From Limosilactobacillus reuteri subsp. reuteri (lineage in GTDB: Bacteria; Bacillota; Bacilli; Lactobacillales; Lactobacillaceae), in NCBI RefSeq assembly GCF_000016825.1, contig NC_009513.1:1682501-1746500 (forward strand): a stretch of DNA of 64,000 bases, written 5' to 3'. The notes under the pieces are model-generated. The model saw only the letters and a list, made by a program, of their open reading frames with translations. It did no database searches and had not been told where the DNA came from. The translations under genes were made by a program, and so were the position numbers. This document shows positions 7,084 to 15,700 of the stretch, one piece after another. The number at the start of each line of letters is the position of its first letter. Positions within the stretch are counted from its first letter, which is position 1.

Positions 7084-9951
7084 TTATTGTTCGCCATTAT
7101 CTCCTTGGTTTGGGCGACGTTGTTGAAGGTGCATACCGTCATAATCGCCTTCTGGTCCAAGCAGTTCTTGGTTATTATCCAATTCCGAGCGACCAGCATA
7201 GTGATGATGTTGTAACCAAATCATACCGACTAGTAACAATGCATAGAAGACAATTGCGATTACGATAAGAACAGTGTTACAGAACATCGTGTAATGTGCT
7301 CCCAAACCACCAGAAATTGAATCACGGAGTCCTAAGATTGAGTAAGTCATTGGTAAGTACCAGTGAATTACGTTATAGAACTTCATTGTAATTTCCATTG
7401 GGAAGGTACCACCAGATCCACCTAATTGAAGCATCAAGAGAACCATGGCAAAGAATCGACCGGGGTTATCAAAGAGCATTGAAAGGAACATAACAATTGC
7501 CATTGAGGCTAACCCGAAGCATATCGTCGTCACAAAGAATGAGACTGGGTGAATAACTGTAAGTCCACACGCCATCATAATTGCGTCTTCAGCGATTGCC
7601 ATTGCAGTTACTACCAGTGATCCAACTGTTACCTTACTTGCCCACCAAGCGATTGGAGCTTTACCAAATTCAGCAACCCGGCGAATTGGGTAAACAAAGT
7701 TAAATACAAGTGCCCCAACATATATTGCTAATGATAGAACATATGGTGCTAAGGCGTGACCATAGTTTGGTACATAACTGTAATCTGTGTGCTTAAGAGC
7801 AGTTGGTTCTGCAAACATCTTGGCAGTCCGTGGTGAAGTCTTAATACCATTGATTTGCTTTGCACCACCTGCAAGAGATGTAGCCAATTGAGAAGCACCA
7901 GCATTCAACCGCGCAATTCCTGAAATAAGAGCAGGAGAATTATCTTGAAGTTGTTGAGTTCCGGCAGCTAATTGATTTACACCAGCAACAAGAGCAGGAA
8001 CTTGACCGTTTAGTTGACCAAGCGCACCAGCTAATTGAGCTGCACCAGAGTTCAAGGCCCCGCTATTAGCGTTAAGCTGGGCAATTCCGTTACCTAATTG
8101 ACCAACACCTGCTGTATATTGACCGATTCCACTAGCCAATTGACCAGCTCCGGCTCCAGCTTGCGCGACCCCAGCTGTGTATTGACCGATTCCGCTAGCT
8201 AATTGATTGGCACCGGCTCCAGCTTGAGCAACACCTGCTGTGTATTGACCAATTCCTGAATTAAGCGTACCAGCACCGGCAGCAGCACTATCAACACCAT
8301 TAGTATATTGATTTACACCACTATTAAGCGTGCTTGCTCCAGAAGAAATCTGACTTGTTGCTTGTTTAAGTTGATCAACAGCTCCTGGCATTGCCGCTAA
8401 GGTGCCTTTATAGCCATTTAAGGTTGCTAATAATGCGTTAGCTTGACGAATAGTCCCATCCGCATTATCTAACACAGCAGACATTTGTGAAAGCTGACCT
8501 AATTGTTGTTGCATACCACTCAAGCTTCCTTGAAGGTTACTCAATTGACCAAGGGTTCCACTTAATCCTTGAATAGCAGCAACATTAGCATCGGCTTTTT
8601 GCACAATTTGTTGAGCAGCCTGCTTGGATTGTTCACTAGCTTTATCATCGCTAAGAATTTGTTGTGCCAATCCAGCAATTTGACCATCGTTAGTTGCAAC
8701 ACCTTTAAGCTGATCACCAGCACTGGCAGCACCAGATAATGCTCCTGAAGCTTGTTGAAGACTAGCAGCACTACTTTGAACACCAGCAAGAGCATTCTTA
8801 GCAGTTGTCAAACCGGTCTGGAGTTGACCTAACCCTTGCTGAAGATTTTGTGCTTGATCCATGGCCCCCATAATCCCATTAAAGTTAATGTTTCCTAACT
8901 GACTGTTAACGGTTGAATTCAACTGATTAGCACCAGATGCTAATTGACCTGAACCGTTCCTTAAGTTCTCTGAATTACCACTTAACGTATTCAAACCACT
9001 ACTTAATTGGTTAGCACCAGAATTTAAGGTACCAGAGTTAGCCATTAAAGTATTTAATCCAGCATTCAACTGACTAGCACCAGAATTTAACGCACCAGAG
9101 TTAGCCATCAAAGTGCTTAATCCACTGCTCAACTGGTTAGCACCGGAATTTAGTGCACCGGAATTAGCCATTAATTGGCCAACACCATTGCCGAGGAGAC
9201 TAACCCCACCAGTATATTGCATAATACCATTTGCTAAGGTTTGGCTCCCGGTAGCAAGTTGTTGCGCACCAGAAGCTAATGGTGCAACGCTAACACGCAA
9301 GGTTTGAACCCCGTTATTTACTTGGGAAACTCCTGCAACATAACGATTTACACCATCACTCAAGGTCACCATTCCGGTACCAATTTGTTGGGCACCATCA
9401 GCGGCCTTGTTCATCCCCTTACCTACAACATGTAATTGCTTAAACATTACCGTTGCGTAAGCGTTAGTAACCTGGGCACGAATTTTTTCATTTAGCCGTG
9501 TCATCCCTGTTTGGGCAATTACCTGTCCAATGTAGTTCAAGGAACCATTAGTTTGATAATGTAACTTCATCGTCTTAGGATGCTTTTGCAAAACAGTCGT
9601 TGCATTTTCAGAGAAATCTTTAGGAATCGTAACCACCGCATAGTACTTGCGATGACTCATACCATATTTTGCTTCTTTAGCGGATACGAATTCCCATTTT
9701 AATTGGTGATTTTTCTTCAATTCATTAACGGTCTGTTTCCCAACATCCATTTTCTGGCCTTGGTATTCAACCGGAATATCCTTATTTACCACCGCAACTG
9801 GTAAGTTACGTGTACTTCCATACGGGTCCCATACTGATTTTAAGAAGAAAATACTATATAGGAAAGGTATTAAGCAAATAACCGTTACTGATAAAAGCAG
9901 TAAACGGTTATGAATAATATGACGAAATTCGCCTTTAATCATGCTCCACAT
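7084..9951 (-). CDS. YhgE/Pip domain membrane protein with long repeat region
   Basis: Large membrane protein (955 residues) of the YhgE/Pip family, related to ABC-2-type export permeases and to the lactococcal phage infection protein. Seen: an N-terminal membrane segment (about 15-37) followed by the family signature DPYGSTRNLPVAVVNKD; a central extracytoplasmic region (about 190-690) built from many short repeats of the form NSGANQLSSGL or YTAGVAQAGAGA; then a C-terminal block of about six membrane segments (about 740-920) and a hydrophilic tail. No ATPase is encoded nearby. The start ATG 9951 follows AGGTGAAGT. The TetR gene lies 36 bases upstream on the same strand, so the pair is likely autoregulated. 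Function (export, surface structure or phage sensitivity) is not proven by the sequence. Confidence 0.88.
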   Translation of the reverse strand: MWSMIKGEFRHIIHNRLLLLSVTVICLIPFLYSIFFLKSVWDPYGSTRNLPVAVVNKDIPVEYQGQKMDVGKQTVNELKKNHQLKWEFVSAKEAKYGMSHRKYYAVVTIPKDFSENATTVLQKHPKTMKLHYQTNGSLNYIGQVIAQTGMTRLNEKIRAQVTNAYATVMFKQLHVVGKGMNKAADGAQQIGTGMVTLSDGVNRYVAGVSQVNNGVQTLRVSVAPLASGAQQLATGSQTLANGIMQYTGGVSLLGNGVGQLMANSGALNSGANQLSSGLSTLMANSGALNSGASQLNAGLNTLMANSGTLNSGANQLSSGLNTLSGNSENLRNGSGQLASGANQLNSTVNSQLGNINFNGIMGAMDQAQNLQQGLGQLQTGLTTAKNALAGVQSSAASLQQASGALSGAASAGDQLKGVATNDGQIAGLAQQILSDDKASEQSKQAAQQIVQKADANVAAIQGLSGTLGQLSNLQGSLSGMQQQLGQLSQMSAVLDNADGTIRQANALLATLNGYKGTLAAMPGAVDQLKQATSQISSGASTLNSGVNQYTNGVDSAAAGAGTLNSGIGQYTAGVAQAGAGANQLASGIGQYTAGVAQAGAGAGQLASGIGQYTAGVGQLGNGIAQLNANSGALNSGAAQLAGALGQLNGQVPALVAGVNQLAAGTQQLQDNSPALISGIARLNAGASQLATSLAGGAKQINGIKTSPRTAKMFAEPTALKHTDYSYVPNYGHALAPYVLSLAIYVGALVFNFVYPIRRVAEFGKAPIAWWASKVTVGSLVVTAMAIAEDAIMMACGLTVIHPVSFFVTTICFGLASMAIVMFLSMLFDNPGRFFAMVLLMLQLGGSGGTFPMEITMKFYNVIHWYLPMTYSILGLRDSISGGLGAHYTMFCNTVLIVIAIVFYALLLVGMIWLQHHHYAGRSELDNNQELLGPEGDYDGMHLQQRRPNQGDNGEQ

Positions 9952-9987
9952 TTAATACTTCACCTCAAAATTTATCCTTTCATAATT

Positions 9988-10524
9988 TTAGTTTGTTAGT
10001 GATTTGGTAGCTGCTCTTGCAAACTTAATAACGTCCTCAGTTGGTACGTCATAATTATTGCCTTGCCACCAGTAAAAGGTCCCGATAATAGCCCCACTCA
10101 ATACATAAGCAAGCATCTCAGGATTATCAGACTTTTGCAGCGCCGTTACAATCGGATCATTAGTCTCAAGATTACGCCGCTCTAAAAGAACCTGACTTAA
10201 AATATTTAAAATTTCGGTATACAAAGAGCTTCGTGCACTATTAGGTGCTAAATGACGGATAACATCCTTATTTTTATCAATGTATGATAATAATTGCTTA
10301 ATAATGTCATCTTCAGAATCTGTATTCTCCGTCAATTTGTTAATTTGTGCATTTAACGTTTGTTCTAAGAGATCGTACTTATCACTAAAATAGCGATAAA
10401 AACTGCTCCGGTGCATCAATGCTTCTTTACAAATTTGATCAACCGTCAAACTTTCAAAAGAATTTTTCTCTAATAACGTTATCAATGCATTTTCAAAGTC
10501 ACGAATAGTTCTCGTAACACGCAT
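9988..10524 (-). CDS. TetR/AcrR family transcriptional regulator
   Basis: DNA-binding repressor of 178 residues. Seen: N-terminal helix-turn-helix TVDQICKEALMHRSSFYRYF near 24-43 followed by the typical DKYDLLEQ, and a helical C-terminal domain that resembles the DhaS/YhgE-associated TetR_C group. It precedes the YhgE/Pip gene by 36 bases on the same strand, the usual arrangement for a repressor of a membrane export protein; that it controls this operon is inference. GGGGAGGGAAG upstream supports ATG 10524. Confidence 0.9.
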   Translation of the reverse strand: MRVTRTIRDFENALITLLEKNSFESLTVDQICKEALMHRSSFYRYFSDKYDLLEQTLNAQINKLTENTDSEDDIIKQLLSYIDKNKDVIRHLAPNSARSSLYTEILNILSQVLLERRNLETNDPIVTALQKSDNPEMLAYVLSGAIIGTFYWWQGNNYDVPTEDVIKFARAATKSLTN

Positions 10525-10832
10525 AACTCTTCCCTCCCCAAATAATACAAATTTAACATGATTATTCTAACTTGTTGCAATTCAGCACAACAGGGGTAAT
10601 TAAAGATAATCATTTCAAAATAAGACAAAGATAGCTATTTGTTCATAAATAGACTTTTGTTTGTCCCTTAATCAAACGAAAACTATAATATGCTCCTAAA
10701 TTTAACTGGTCAAGCGTGTCATCAATAACTTTATGGGTCTTTCATAAATAAAATAATTATTAACTTGCTAAATCTCTTCTCTAAAATACGGTATAATAAA
10801 AGTATCAAAGCTATGTGATTGGAGGCTTCATA
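10525..10832. promoter_or_regulatory. Divergent intergenic region with pspC promoter
   Basis: 308 bases between the minus-strand tetR and plus-strand pspC genes, A+T-rich, with no open frame I believe. TATAAT at 10792-10797 is a good -10 for pspC. TTGCTA at 10765-10770 is too far away (21 bases) for an ideal -35. No clear TetR palindrome was found. Confidence 0.5.
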
Positions 10833-11084
10833 ATGGCAAAAACTAAAAAACATTTAACTAAATCCAAAGATAAAGTATTTCTTGGTGTCTTTGGGGGTAT
10901 CGCTGATTACTTCGGTCTTGATGAAACCCTCGTGCGGATAATCGGAATTCTCATTTTCGTCTTTACCGGTTTTTTCCCGCTAGGAGTCTTCTACCTCTTA
11001 GCTGCCCTCGTAATGCCTGAATATAATGGTAATAAGACAAACAATGATGACAATATCGTCGACGGTGAATTCAGAGAAAAATAA
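10833..11084 (+). CDS. PspC domain protein
   Basis: Small membrane protein (83 residues) with a PspC domain: LTKSKDKVFLGVFGGIADYFGLDETLVRII, then a hydrophobic segment with FPLGVFYLLAALVMPE. PspC proteins sit in the membrane and sense or respond to envelope stress. The start is ATG 10833, after GGAGG with eight-base spacing; the in-frame ATG 10815 has no ribosome site. It is monocistronic, between a promoter region and hairpin 11102-11135. No pspA is visible nearby. Confidence 0.88.
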   Translation: MAKTKKHLTKSKDKVFLGVFGGIADYFGLDETLVRIIGILIFVFTGFFPLGVFYLLAALVMPEYNGNKTNNDDNIVDGEFREK

Positions 11085-11101
11085 TGTTGATTGCAGCAAA
11101 A

Positions 11102-11140
11102 AAGCTGAGGTTGGGAGAAATTCCAATCTCAGCTTCTTTT
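11102..11140. terminator. Bidirectional intrinsic terminator after pspC
   Basis: Stem AAGCTGAGGTTGG (11102-11114) with CCAATCTCAGCTT (11123-11135), a T run to the right and an A run to the left. It serves pspC and the minus-strand membrane-protein gene. Confidence 0.88.
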
Positions 11141-11978
11141 AAGCATTATTTCGTTGTTTATAAGCTACTTGAACTTGTAGTCCATAATCTTCTTCCGTTA
11201 AAATTGTTGAGCCGCTTCGCCCTGCAATCTTATTCGGGCCCCCAGTAACAACTACTGCTGCAAGATACAATTGATACTTATCATGAGCAGTATGGACATC
11301 GGTTAGGCCGATTTTGGTAATATGACCAACCGGGCGTCGTTCCATTTGATTCATCCCGATATAAATTTCAAGACGGTGTCGCAACTCATCATGAACCAAT
11401 TCAAAGTATGGCGGAACAGATTGTGAATTCAAAGCCGTAACTGGTTTTTCAGTTGCCTGATATTGTTCAACGATTTCTTTTTCACTCAGGCCATCATAGC
11501 CGTTAACAAACACACCCTCCATTAATAGTTGGTCAACAACACGTTGTAAATTATGCTGTTCATGTTCGTCAATTGCTACTGCTGCTGGGATCGTGTCGGC
11601 ATTAGCAAACAAGCCATTTGACCGGTTTGCCAATTCTGCCGCTAGTCGTTGTTGTGCATCAAGAGGGGTCTTAGCTTTGCCGTCCTCAAATTTTTGACCA
11701 GTAATCTTTGCGACACGCGGTGAAATAAAATCAAATCGTGAAGTCTTCTCAAGAAAGTAAAAGACGAAATTAAGATAGATAAAATATGTTAATCCAATCA
11801 CTGCTAAGCCATATAACAATGCCCGTAGCCAAACATGATTCATAAAGAGTCGGAACGTAACATAAACTAAATAAATATCGCCTAGTGAAGCAATAATGAT
11901 ATAAATACGACTCTTTAACTTTACATCAAGGTTAAAGTAACTCAATGACGAGTTAATCATATCAAGAAAACTAAACAT
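11139..11978 (-). CDS. Conserved lactobacillar membrane protein (probably DUF6681)
   Basis: 279 residues. Seen: two membrane segments near 28-48 and 52-74, then a long soluble domain (about 90-279) with no catalytic motif I know. The pattern matches what I recall of the lactobacillar DUF6681 family, but I cannot verify the number. It ends in an exposed polar tail. Last gene of a minus-strand run (Nudix, guanylate-kinase-like, Fur, Ser/Thr-rich protein, this one). A GGAGGCGGG site precedes ATG 11978, 18 bases after the preceding gene. Function unknown. Confidence 0.8.
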   Translation of the reverse strand: MFSFLDMINSSLSYFNLDVKLKSRIYIIIASLGDIYLVYVTFRLFMNHVWLRALLYGLAVIGLTYFIYLNFVFYFLEKTSRFDFISPRVAKITGQKFEDGKAKTPLDAQQRLAAELANRSNGLFANADTIPAAVAIDEHEQHNLQRVVDQLLMEGVFVNGYDGLSEKEIVEQYQATEKPVTALNSQSVPPYFELVHDELRHRLEIYIGMNQMERRPVGHITKIGLTDVHTAHDKYQLYLAAVVVTGGPNKIAGRSGSTILTEEDYGLQVQVAYKQRNNA

Positions 11979-11996
11979 TAATAACCCGCCTCCTTA

Positions 11997-12476
11997 TCAT
12001 TCAGTCGTAGTTGTTCCGGTAGTATTACCACCAGTCGTGTCCTGTGTCGTTGTATTATTGTTAGTTGTTGTACCAGTTGATTGTGAGGTACTGTTTCGAT
12101 TAGCACTCGTACTTTCATTTGTATTTGCTGATCGATTTGTCGATGTTTCTGTGCCAGTGTTTCCTGCTGACCGTGTAGTTTGATTAGTATCCCCAGTATC
12201 ATTCGCTGTATTGTTGCTATTACTTGTCCGGGTAGTTGATGAGCTACTTGCACTTTCATCATCATCATTATCACGATCGCTTTGTGAATTCCGACTTGAT
12301 TGATTGCTTTCGTCATCACCTGATTGCTGAAATTGGCGACTTGTTGATACTGATGTTACTTTTGCACCTTCAGAAGTATGCGTTGCCTTGTTAACCACTA
12401 CATTGGTGGCACCCAACGCAAGTACCAATGATACAAGTGCAAAGGGGGTTACTAATGGCGGTATCTTTGCTCCCAT
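11997..12476 (-). CDS. Membrane-anchored Ser/Thr/Asn-rich low-complexity protein
   Basis: 159 residues. Seen: one N-terminal hydrophobic segment (about 8-27, PPLVTPFALVSLVLALGATN), then an extracytoplasmic tail almost entirely of S, T, N, D, G and Q, like linker or wall-spanning regions of surface proteins. No LPXTG motif and no cysteines. AAGGAG lies eight bases ahead of ATG 12476, which decides this frame over the overlapping open frame at 11978-12319. It is probably translated with the membrane-protein gene 18 bases downstream. Function unknown; such repeats evolve quickly. Confidence 0.8.
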   Translation of the reverse strand: MGAKIPPLVTPFALVSLVLALGATNVVVNKATHTSEGAKVTSVSTSRQFQQSGDDESNQSSRNSQSDRDNDDDESASSSSTTRTSNSNNTANDTGDTNQTTRSAGNTGTETSTNRSANTNESTSANRNSTSQSTGTTTNNNTTTQDTTGGNTTGTTTTE

Positions 12477-12535
12477 GTCTCATTCTCCTTTTCCAGAGTA
12501 TATAATACACGAAAACTGGCCCAATAAATATGAAT

Positions 12536-12973
12536 TTATTGTAAAGATTTTTTCTGGCATTGGGCACATATTCCGTGCAATTCAAAACGATGCCCAGTGA
12601 TTTTAACTCCTGGCAACTGCTTTTCAAAGAATTTCTTATCAATTGGTGGCATTTGAATCTCTTGAACTCGTCCGCAAATATCACAAATAAAATGATGGTG
12701 ATGCGTAAAATCACATGAATATTTAACCTGCATCTGATCATGATGTTGACGCAATTCGACAATACCCAGTTTCTCAAATTCTTTGAAATTTCGATAAATA
12801 GTATCGTGACTTAATCCAGGGAATTGTTCTCGAAGATATTGGTCAATTTCTACAATATTAAAGTAACGATCAGGGTGTCGCGCAACTGATTCAATCATCA
12901 TTTTACGTTGCTTAGTCCACCGCAAATGATGATCTTTAATAATGGTCTGTGCTTGATCAATTAATTTCTCCAA
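12536..12973 (-). CDS. Fur family metal-dependent transcriptional regulator
   Basis: Ferric-uptake-regulator-family repressor (Fur, PerR or Zur cannot be separated by eye), 145 residues. Seen: winged helix with HDTIYRNFKEFEKLGIV near 75-92, the His cluster in FTHHHHF and two structural zinc pairs, CDIC near 98 and CAQC near 137. The start is TTG 12973 with GGGAGG seven bases upstream. It lies between the guanylate-kinase-like gene (39 bases upstream) and the Ser/Thr-rich protein gene on the same strand. Confidence 0.9.
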   Translation of the reverse strand: MEKLIDQAQTIIKDHHLRWTKQRKMMIESVARHPDRYFNIVEIDQYLREQFPGLSHDTIYRNFKEFEKLGIVELRQHHDQMQVKYSCDFTHHHHFICDICGRVQEIQMPPIDKKFFEKQLPGVKITGHRFELHGICAQCQKKSLQ

Positions 12974-13012
12974 TATTTTCCCTCCCGATTAGAGATGATA
13001 TTGTAACATATT

Positions 13013-13585
13013 TTAGTTCTTTTTGGATAATATCTGCCTAACAATTACATCTATTTGTTGTTTGGTATTTTTCCACTGGTCGTTAACTACGACATGCGCG
13101 ATCCCTTTTAAAGCCGCTGGCAGGGCAAGATCACGGTGGTACTCTTTGCTATGCAAGCGAGAATGAATTGCACTCAATTTATCGCCCCGCAGTGTCATTC
13201 GCTTAGCTAAAGAAGCCATATGGGTAACGGTCAAGAAAATAATTACTGCTTGGGCACCAAGTTGTTGATGGTAAGTAATCGCGCCAGCTGTGTCAAGAAC
13301 AATCACGTCATTTTTTCCTTGTTCCCATCCTTCTGCTAAGCCTTCTAATGAAGAACCGTATTGAAATTGGTCATAAGTGACTTGCTCAAGCAAATGGAGT
13401 TTCTTCAGGGAAGATGGTGTTTCAAAATGATAGTCTACCCCATCTTGTTCTCCCGGACGTGGCAGCCGGGTCGTATGGGTAATTACCCGGTGCATATCAT
13501 AATGATCTTGTAGGTAGTTAGCGACCGTTGTTTTGCCGGACCCCGCTGCCCCTGTCACAATAAACACATACTTATTATTTTTCAT
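13013..13585 (-). CDS. Guanylate kinase-like P-loop protein
   Basis: 190 residues. Seen: P-loop GAAGSGKTT near 12-20, then the guanylate-kinase GMP-binding pattern THTTRLPRPGEQDGVDYHF near 37-55. The rest diverges from Gmk, and the C-terminal part is shorter and less conserved. It is probably a paralogue, not the essential Gmk, so the nucleotide acceptor is uncertain. It starts six bases after the Nudix stop with no clear ribosome site, which suggests translational coupling to the Nudix protein. Confidence 0.82.
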   Translation of the reverse strand: MKNNKYVFIVTGAAGSGKTTVANYLQDHYDMHRVITHTTRLPRPGEQDGVDYHFETPSSLKKLHLLEQVTYDQFQYGSSLEGLAEGWEQGKNDVIVLDTAGAITYHQQLGAQAVIIFLTVTHMASLAKRMTLRGDKLSAIHSRLHSKEYHRDLALPAALKGIAHVVVNDQWKNTKQQIDVIVRQILSKKN

Positions 13586-13591
13586 AATTGT

Positions 13592-14002
13592 TTATTTTAA
13601 ATGATCGTTAACTTGATCTAACAGTTCTTTTAAATTCTCGTAGGTTAACCGTTCACGAGCATCTTGATAATTGAACCATCCACAATTCTTAATCTCTTCT
13701 GCTTGCAGATGAATGTCTTCTTTGTTATTTAACTCGGCAGTATAAAGGGTCATTTGCTTATGATTGCCATTTGGTAAGTCGTATTCGGTATACACCTTAA
13801 AACTTGTATCAATTGGTAATTCTAATTGCGTTTCTTCTTTTATTTCACGAATTGCTGTTTCTTCTAGTGATTCATCGCCTTCAACGTGACCTTTGGGGAA
13901 GCCCCAGAAGTGTCCCTTATTTTGACTTTCTAAGAGTAAATACTCGATCCCGTTTTCGCCTTGACGATATACAACTGCTCCACTAGTAACTTCTATTGCC
14001 AT
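13592..14002 (-). CDS. Nudix hydrolase, diadenosine tetraphosphatase type
   Basis: 136 residues. Seen: Nudix box starting GHVEGDESLEETAIREIKEE near 41-60, preceded by WGFPKGH, the pattern of asymmetrical Ap4A hydrolases. Such enzymes cleave Ap4A to ATP and AMP and keep alarmone dinucleotides low. ATG 14002 follows GAGGG; the longer open frame to 14104 has no ribosome site and is not family-like. First gene of the minus-strand run with the guanylate-kinase-like protein; divergent from the permease gene at 14131. Confidence 0.9.
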   Translation of the reverse strand: MAIEVTSGAVVYRQGENGIEYLLLESQNKGHFWGFPKGHVEGDESLEETAIREIKEETQLELPIDTSFKVYTEYDLPNGNHKQMTLYTAELNNKEDIHLQAEEIKNCGWFNYQDARERLTYENLKELLDQVNDHLK

Positions 14003-14130
14003 TTTTATCCCTCTTTTGTAATTAAATTTCTCTAATTTACTTTTAATATTAACTAAGGTATCATTATTAATTATAAACGTGACGAACCATTTCGGCACGT
14101 ACAATTTATTATAGCAAAGGTGGGTTAAAG

Positions 14131-15522
14131 ATGAGCTTAAACATTATGCGAAAAGAAAGTCTCGATCGGTATCTTGGTGAAGACAAGCTTTTCGTTAAAT
14201 CAATGAATGCTCGTGATCTCATGGCAATTGGGATCGGTACTGTTATTGGTACTGGGATTTTCATTCTCCCTGGAACAATTGCCGCAAATTCAGCTGGACC
14301 AGGAGTGTCATTGTCATTTCTGTTTTCAGCGATTGTCTGTGCGCTAGCTGCAATGTGTTATGCTGAGTTTGCTTCTGCATTACCAGTTGCTGGGAGTGCA
14401 TACTCGTACGGAAATGTAGTGTTTTGTGAATTCCTTGGCTGGTTGCTTGGATGGGCATTAGTTCTTGAATACATGTTAGCTGTTGCATCTGTTTCTACAG
14501 GTTGGGCAGCCTACTTCAATACATTACTTGAAGGATTTGGTATTCATCTTCCTAAAGCACTCTCAGGTCCATTTGATCCAGCCCATGGTACCTACATAAA
14601 TATCGTGGCGGTTGTAATTGTTCTTTTAATTACAGTAATGCTTGCACGGGGGATGCAATCTTCACTGCGTATCAACAACATTGCTGTTTTCCTTAAGATT
14701 GCAATTATCTTGATCTTTATTATTGTTGGTTTCTTCTTCATCAAGCCCAAAAATTACCATCCATTCCTTCCATACCACATGAAGGGTGTTATTCACGGGG
14801 CAACGATTGGTTTCTTTGCTTATCTTGGGTTCGACTGTGTTTCTAGTTCAGCCGCCGAAGTTAAGAATCCTAAACGGAATATGCCGCTGGGAATTATTGG
14901 GACACTTGCTGTTGCAACCATCTTATATACTGGTGTTGCCGTAGTCCTAACTGGGATGGTTAAGTACACCAAACTTGATGTTGCTAATCCAGTGGCATTC
15001 GCCTTACAGATGGTTCATCAAGACTGGTTGGCAGAATTATTATCAATTGGGGCTTTGATCGGAATGTTCACAATGATGGTTTCGATGATCTATTCTAGTT
15101 CTCGTTTGATCTATGCAATTGGTCGTGACGGTCTGCTTCCTTCATTCTTAGGCAAGCTTGATGAAAAAAGTCACTCGCCACAAATTGCATTATGGATCGT
15201 GGCGATTATTATCGCTATCATGGGCGGACTTGTTTCTCTTGATCAACTTACAAGTTTAGTTAACATCGGAACCTTGTTTGCTTTCATGCTCGTTTCATTT
15301 GGAATTATTCCGCTTCGTAAGCGAAAGGATATCGGTAATCGTGGGGGCTTTAAGGTTCCCCTCTACCCTGTTCTTCCAATTCTTTCTGGTCTTGCCTGCC
15401 TTGGCATGATGACCCAGTTGCAAAAAGAAACGTACATTGGCGCAGCGATTTGGTTTGGAATTGGAATTGTCATCTACTTCACTTACGGCTACTGGCACAG
15501 TAAGTTAGCAGATAAGAATTAA
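14131..15522 (+). CDS. APC family amino acid permease (YfnA/cationic type)
   Basis: Cytoplasmic-membrane amino acid transporter, 463 residues and about 12 membrane segments. Seen: the N-terminal APC signature GIGTVIGTGIFILPGT near 34-49, then CYAEFASALPVAGSAYSYG near 87-105, and GFDCVSSSAAEVKNPKRNMP near 231-250, typical of the YfnA/CAT-like subgroup. The substrate is not shown. The start has AAGGTGGG upstream. Monocistronic, with terminator 15539-15575. Confidence 0.9.
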   Translation: MSLNIMRKESLDRYLGEDKLFVKSMNARDLMAIGIGTVIGTGIFILPGTIAANSAGPGVSLSFLFSAIVCALAAMCYAEFASALPVAGSAYSYGNVVFCEFLGWLLGWALVLEYMLAVASVSTGWAAYFNTLLEGFGIHLPKALSGPFDPAHGTYINIVAVVIVLLITVMLARGMQSSLRINNIAVFLKIAIILIFIIVGFFFIKPKNYHPFLPYHMKGVIHGATIGFFAYLGFDCVSSSAAEVKNPKRNMPLGIIGTLAVATILYTGVAVVLTGMVKYTKLDVANPVAFALQMVHQDWLAELLSIGALIGMFTMMVSMIYSSSRLIYAIGRDGLLPSFLGKLDEKSHSPQIALWIVAIIIAIMGGLVSLDQLTSLVNIGTLFAFMLVSFGIIPLRKRKDIGNRGGFKVPLYPVLPILSGLACLGMMTQLQKETYIGAAIWFGIGIVIYFTYGYWHSKLADKN

Positions 15523-15538
15523 TAGCAAAAAGTTAAGC

Positions 15539-15575
15539 AGAGAGTGAGATTGATTTTTTCTTACTCTCTTTTTTA
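15539..15575 (+). terminator. Intrinsic terminator after the APC permease gene
   Basis: Stem AGAGAGTGAG (15539-15548) with CTTACTCTCT (15560-15569), then a T run. Confidence 0.85.
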
Positions 15576-15644
15576 TTTGAAACAGCAATTTGCATTAAAT
15601 ACCATTTTTTTGTTAAGGTAGTATTACTTACTTTTTTTATTCAC

Positions 15645-15700
15645 AAGGAGGAATCAATTAGTTAGGCCAAATTTTGATCACATATGCCTAATTTTTTATG
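15645..15700 (+). promoter_or_regulatory. Hairpin between SD and start codon of the MFS gene
   Basis: AAGGAGG at 15645-15651 is the only good SD, but it lies 46 bases before ATG 15698. Between them 15660-15667 pairs with 15686-15693 (TTAGGC / GCCTAA plus two outer pairs). T6 runs from 15692 to the start codon. If the stem forms, the SD is brought to roughly 12 unpaired bases from the ATG. The same hairpin plus T run could also act as an attenuator. Confidence 0.5.

Noticed and set aside
11978..12319. Open frame of 113 codons on the minus strand
   Set aside because: It overlaps the Ser/Thr-rich gene in another frame. It has no ribosome site, and its His/Ile/Gln-rich composition is what a shifted S/T/N repeat gives.
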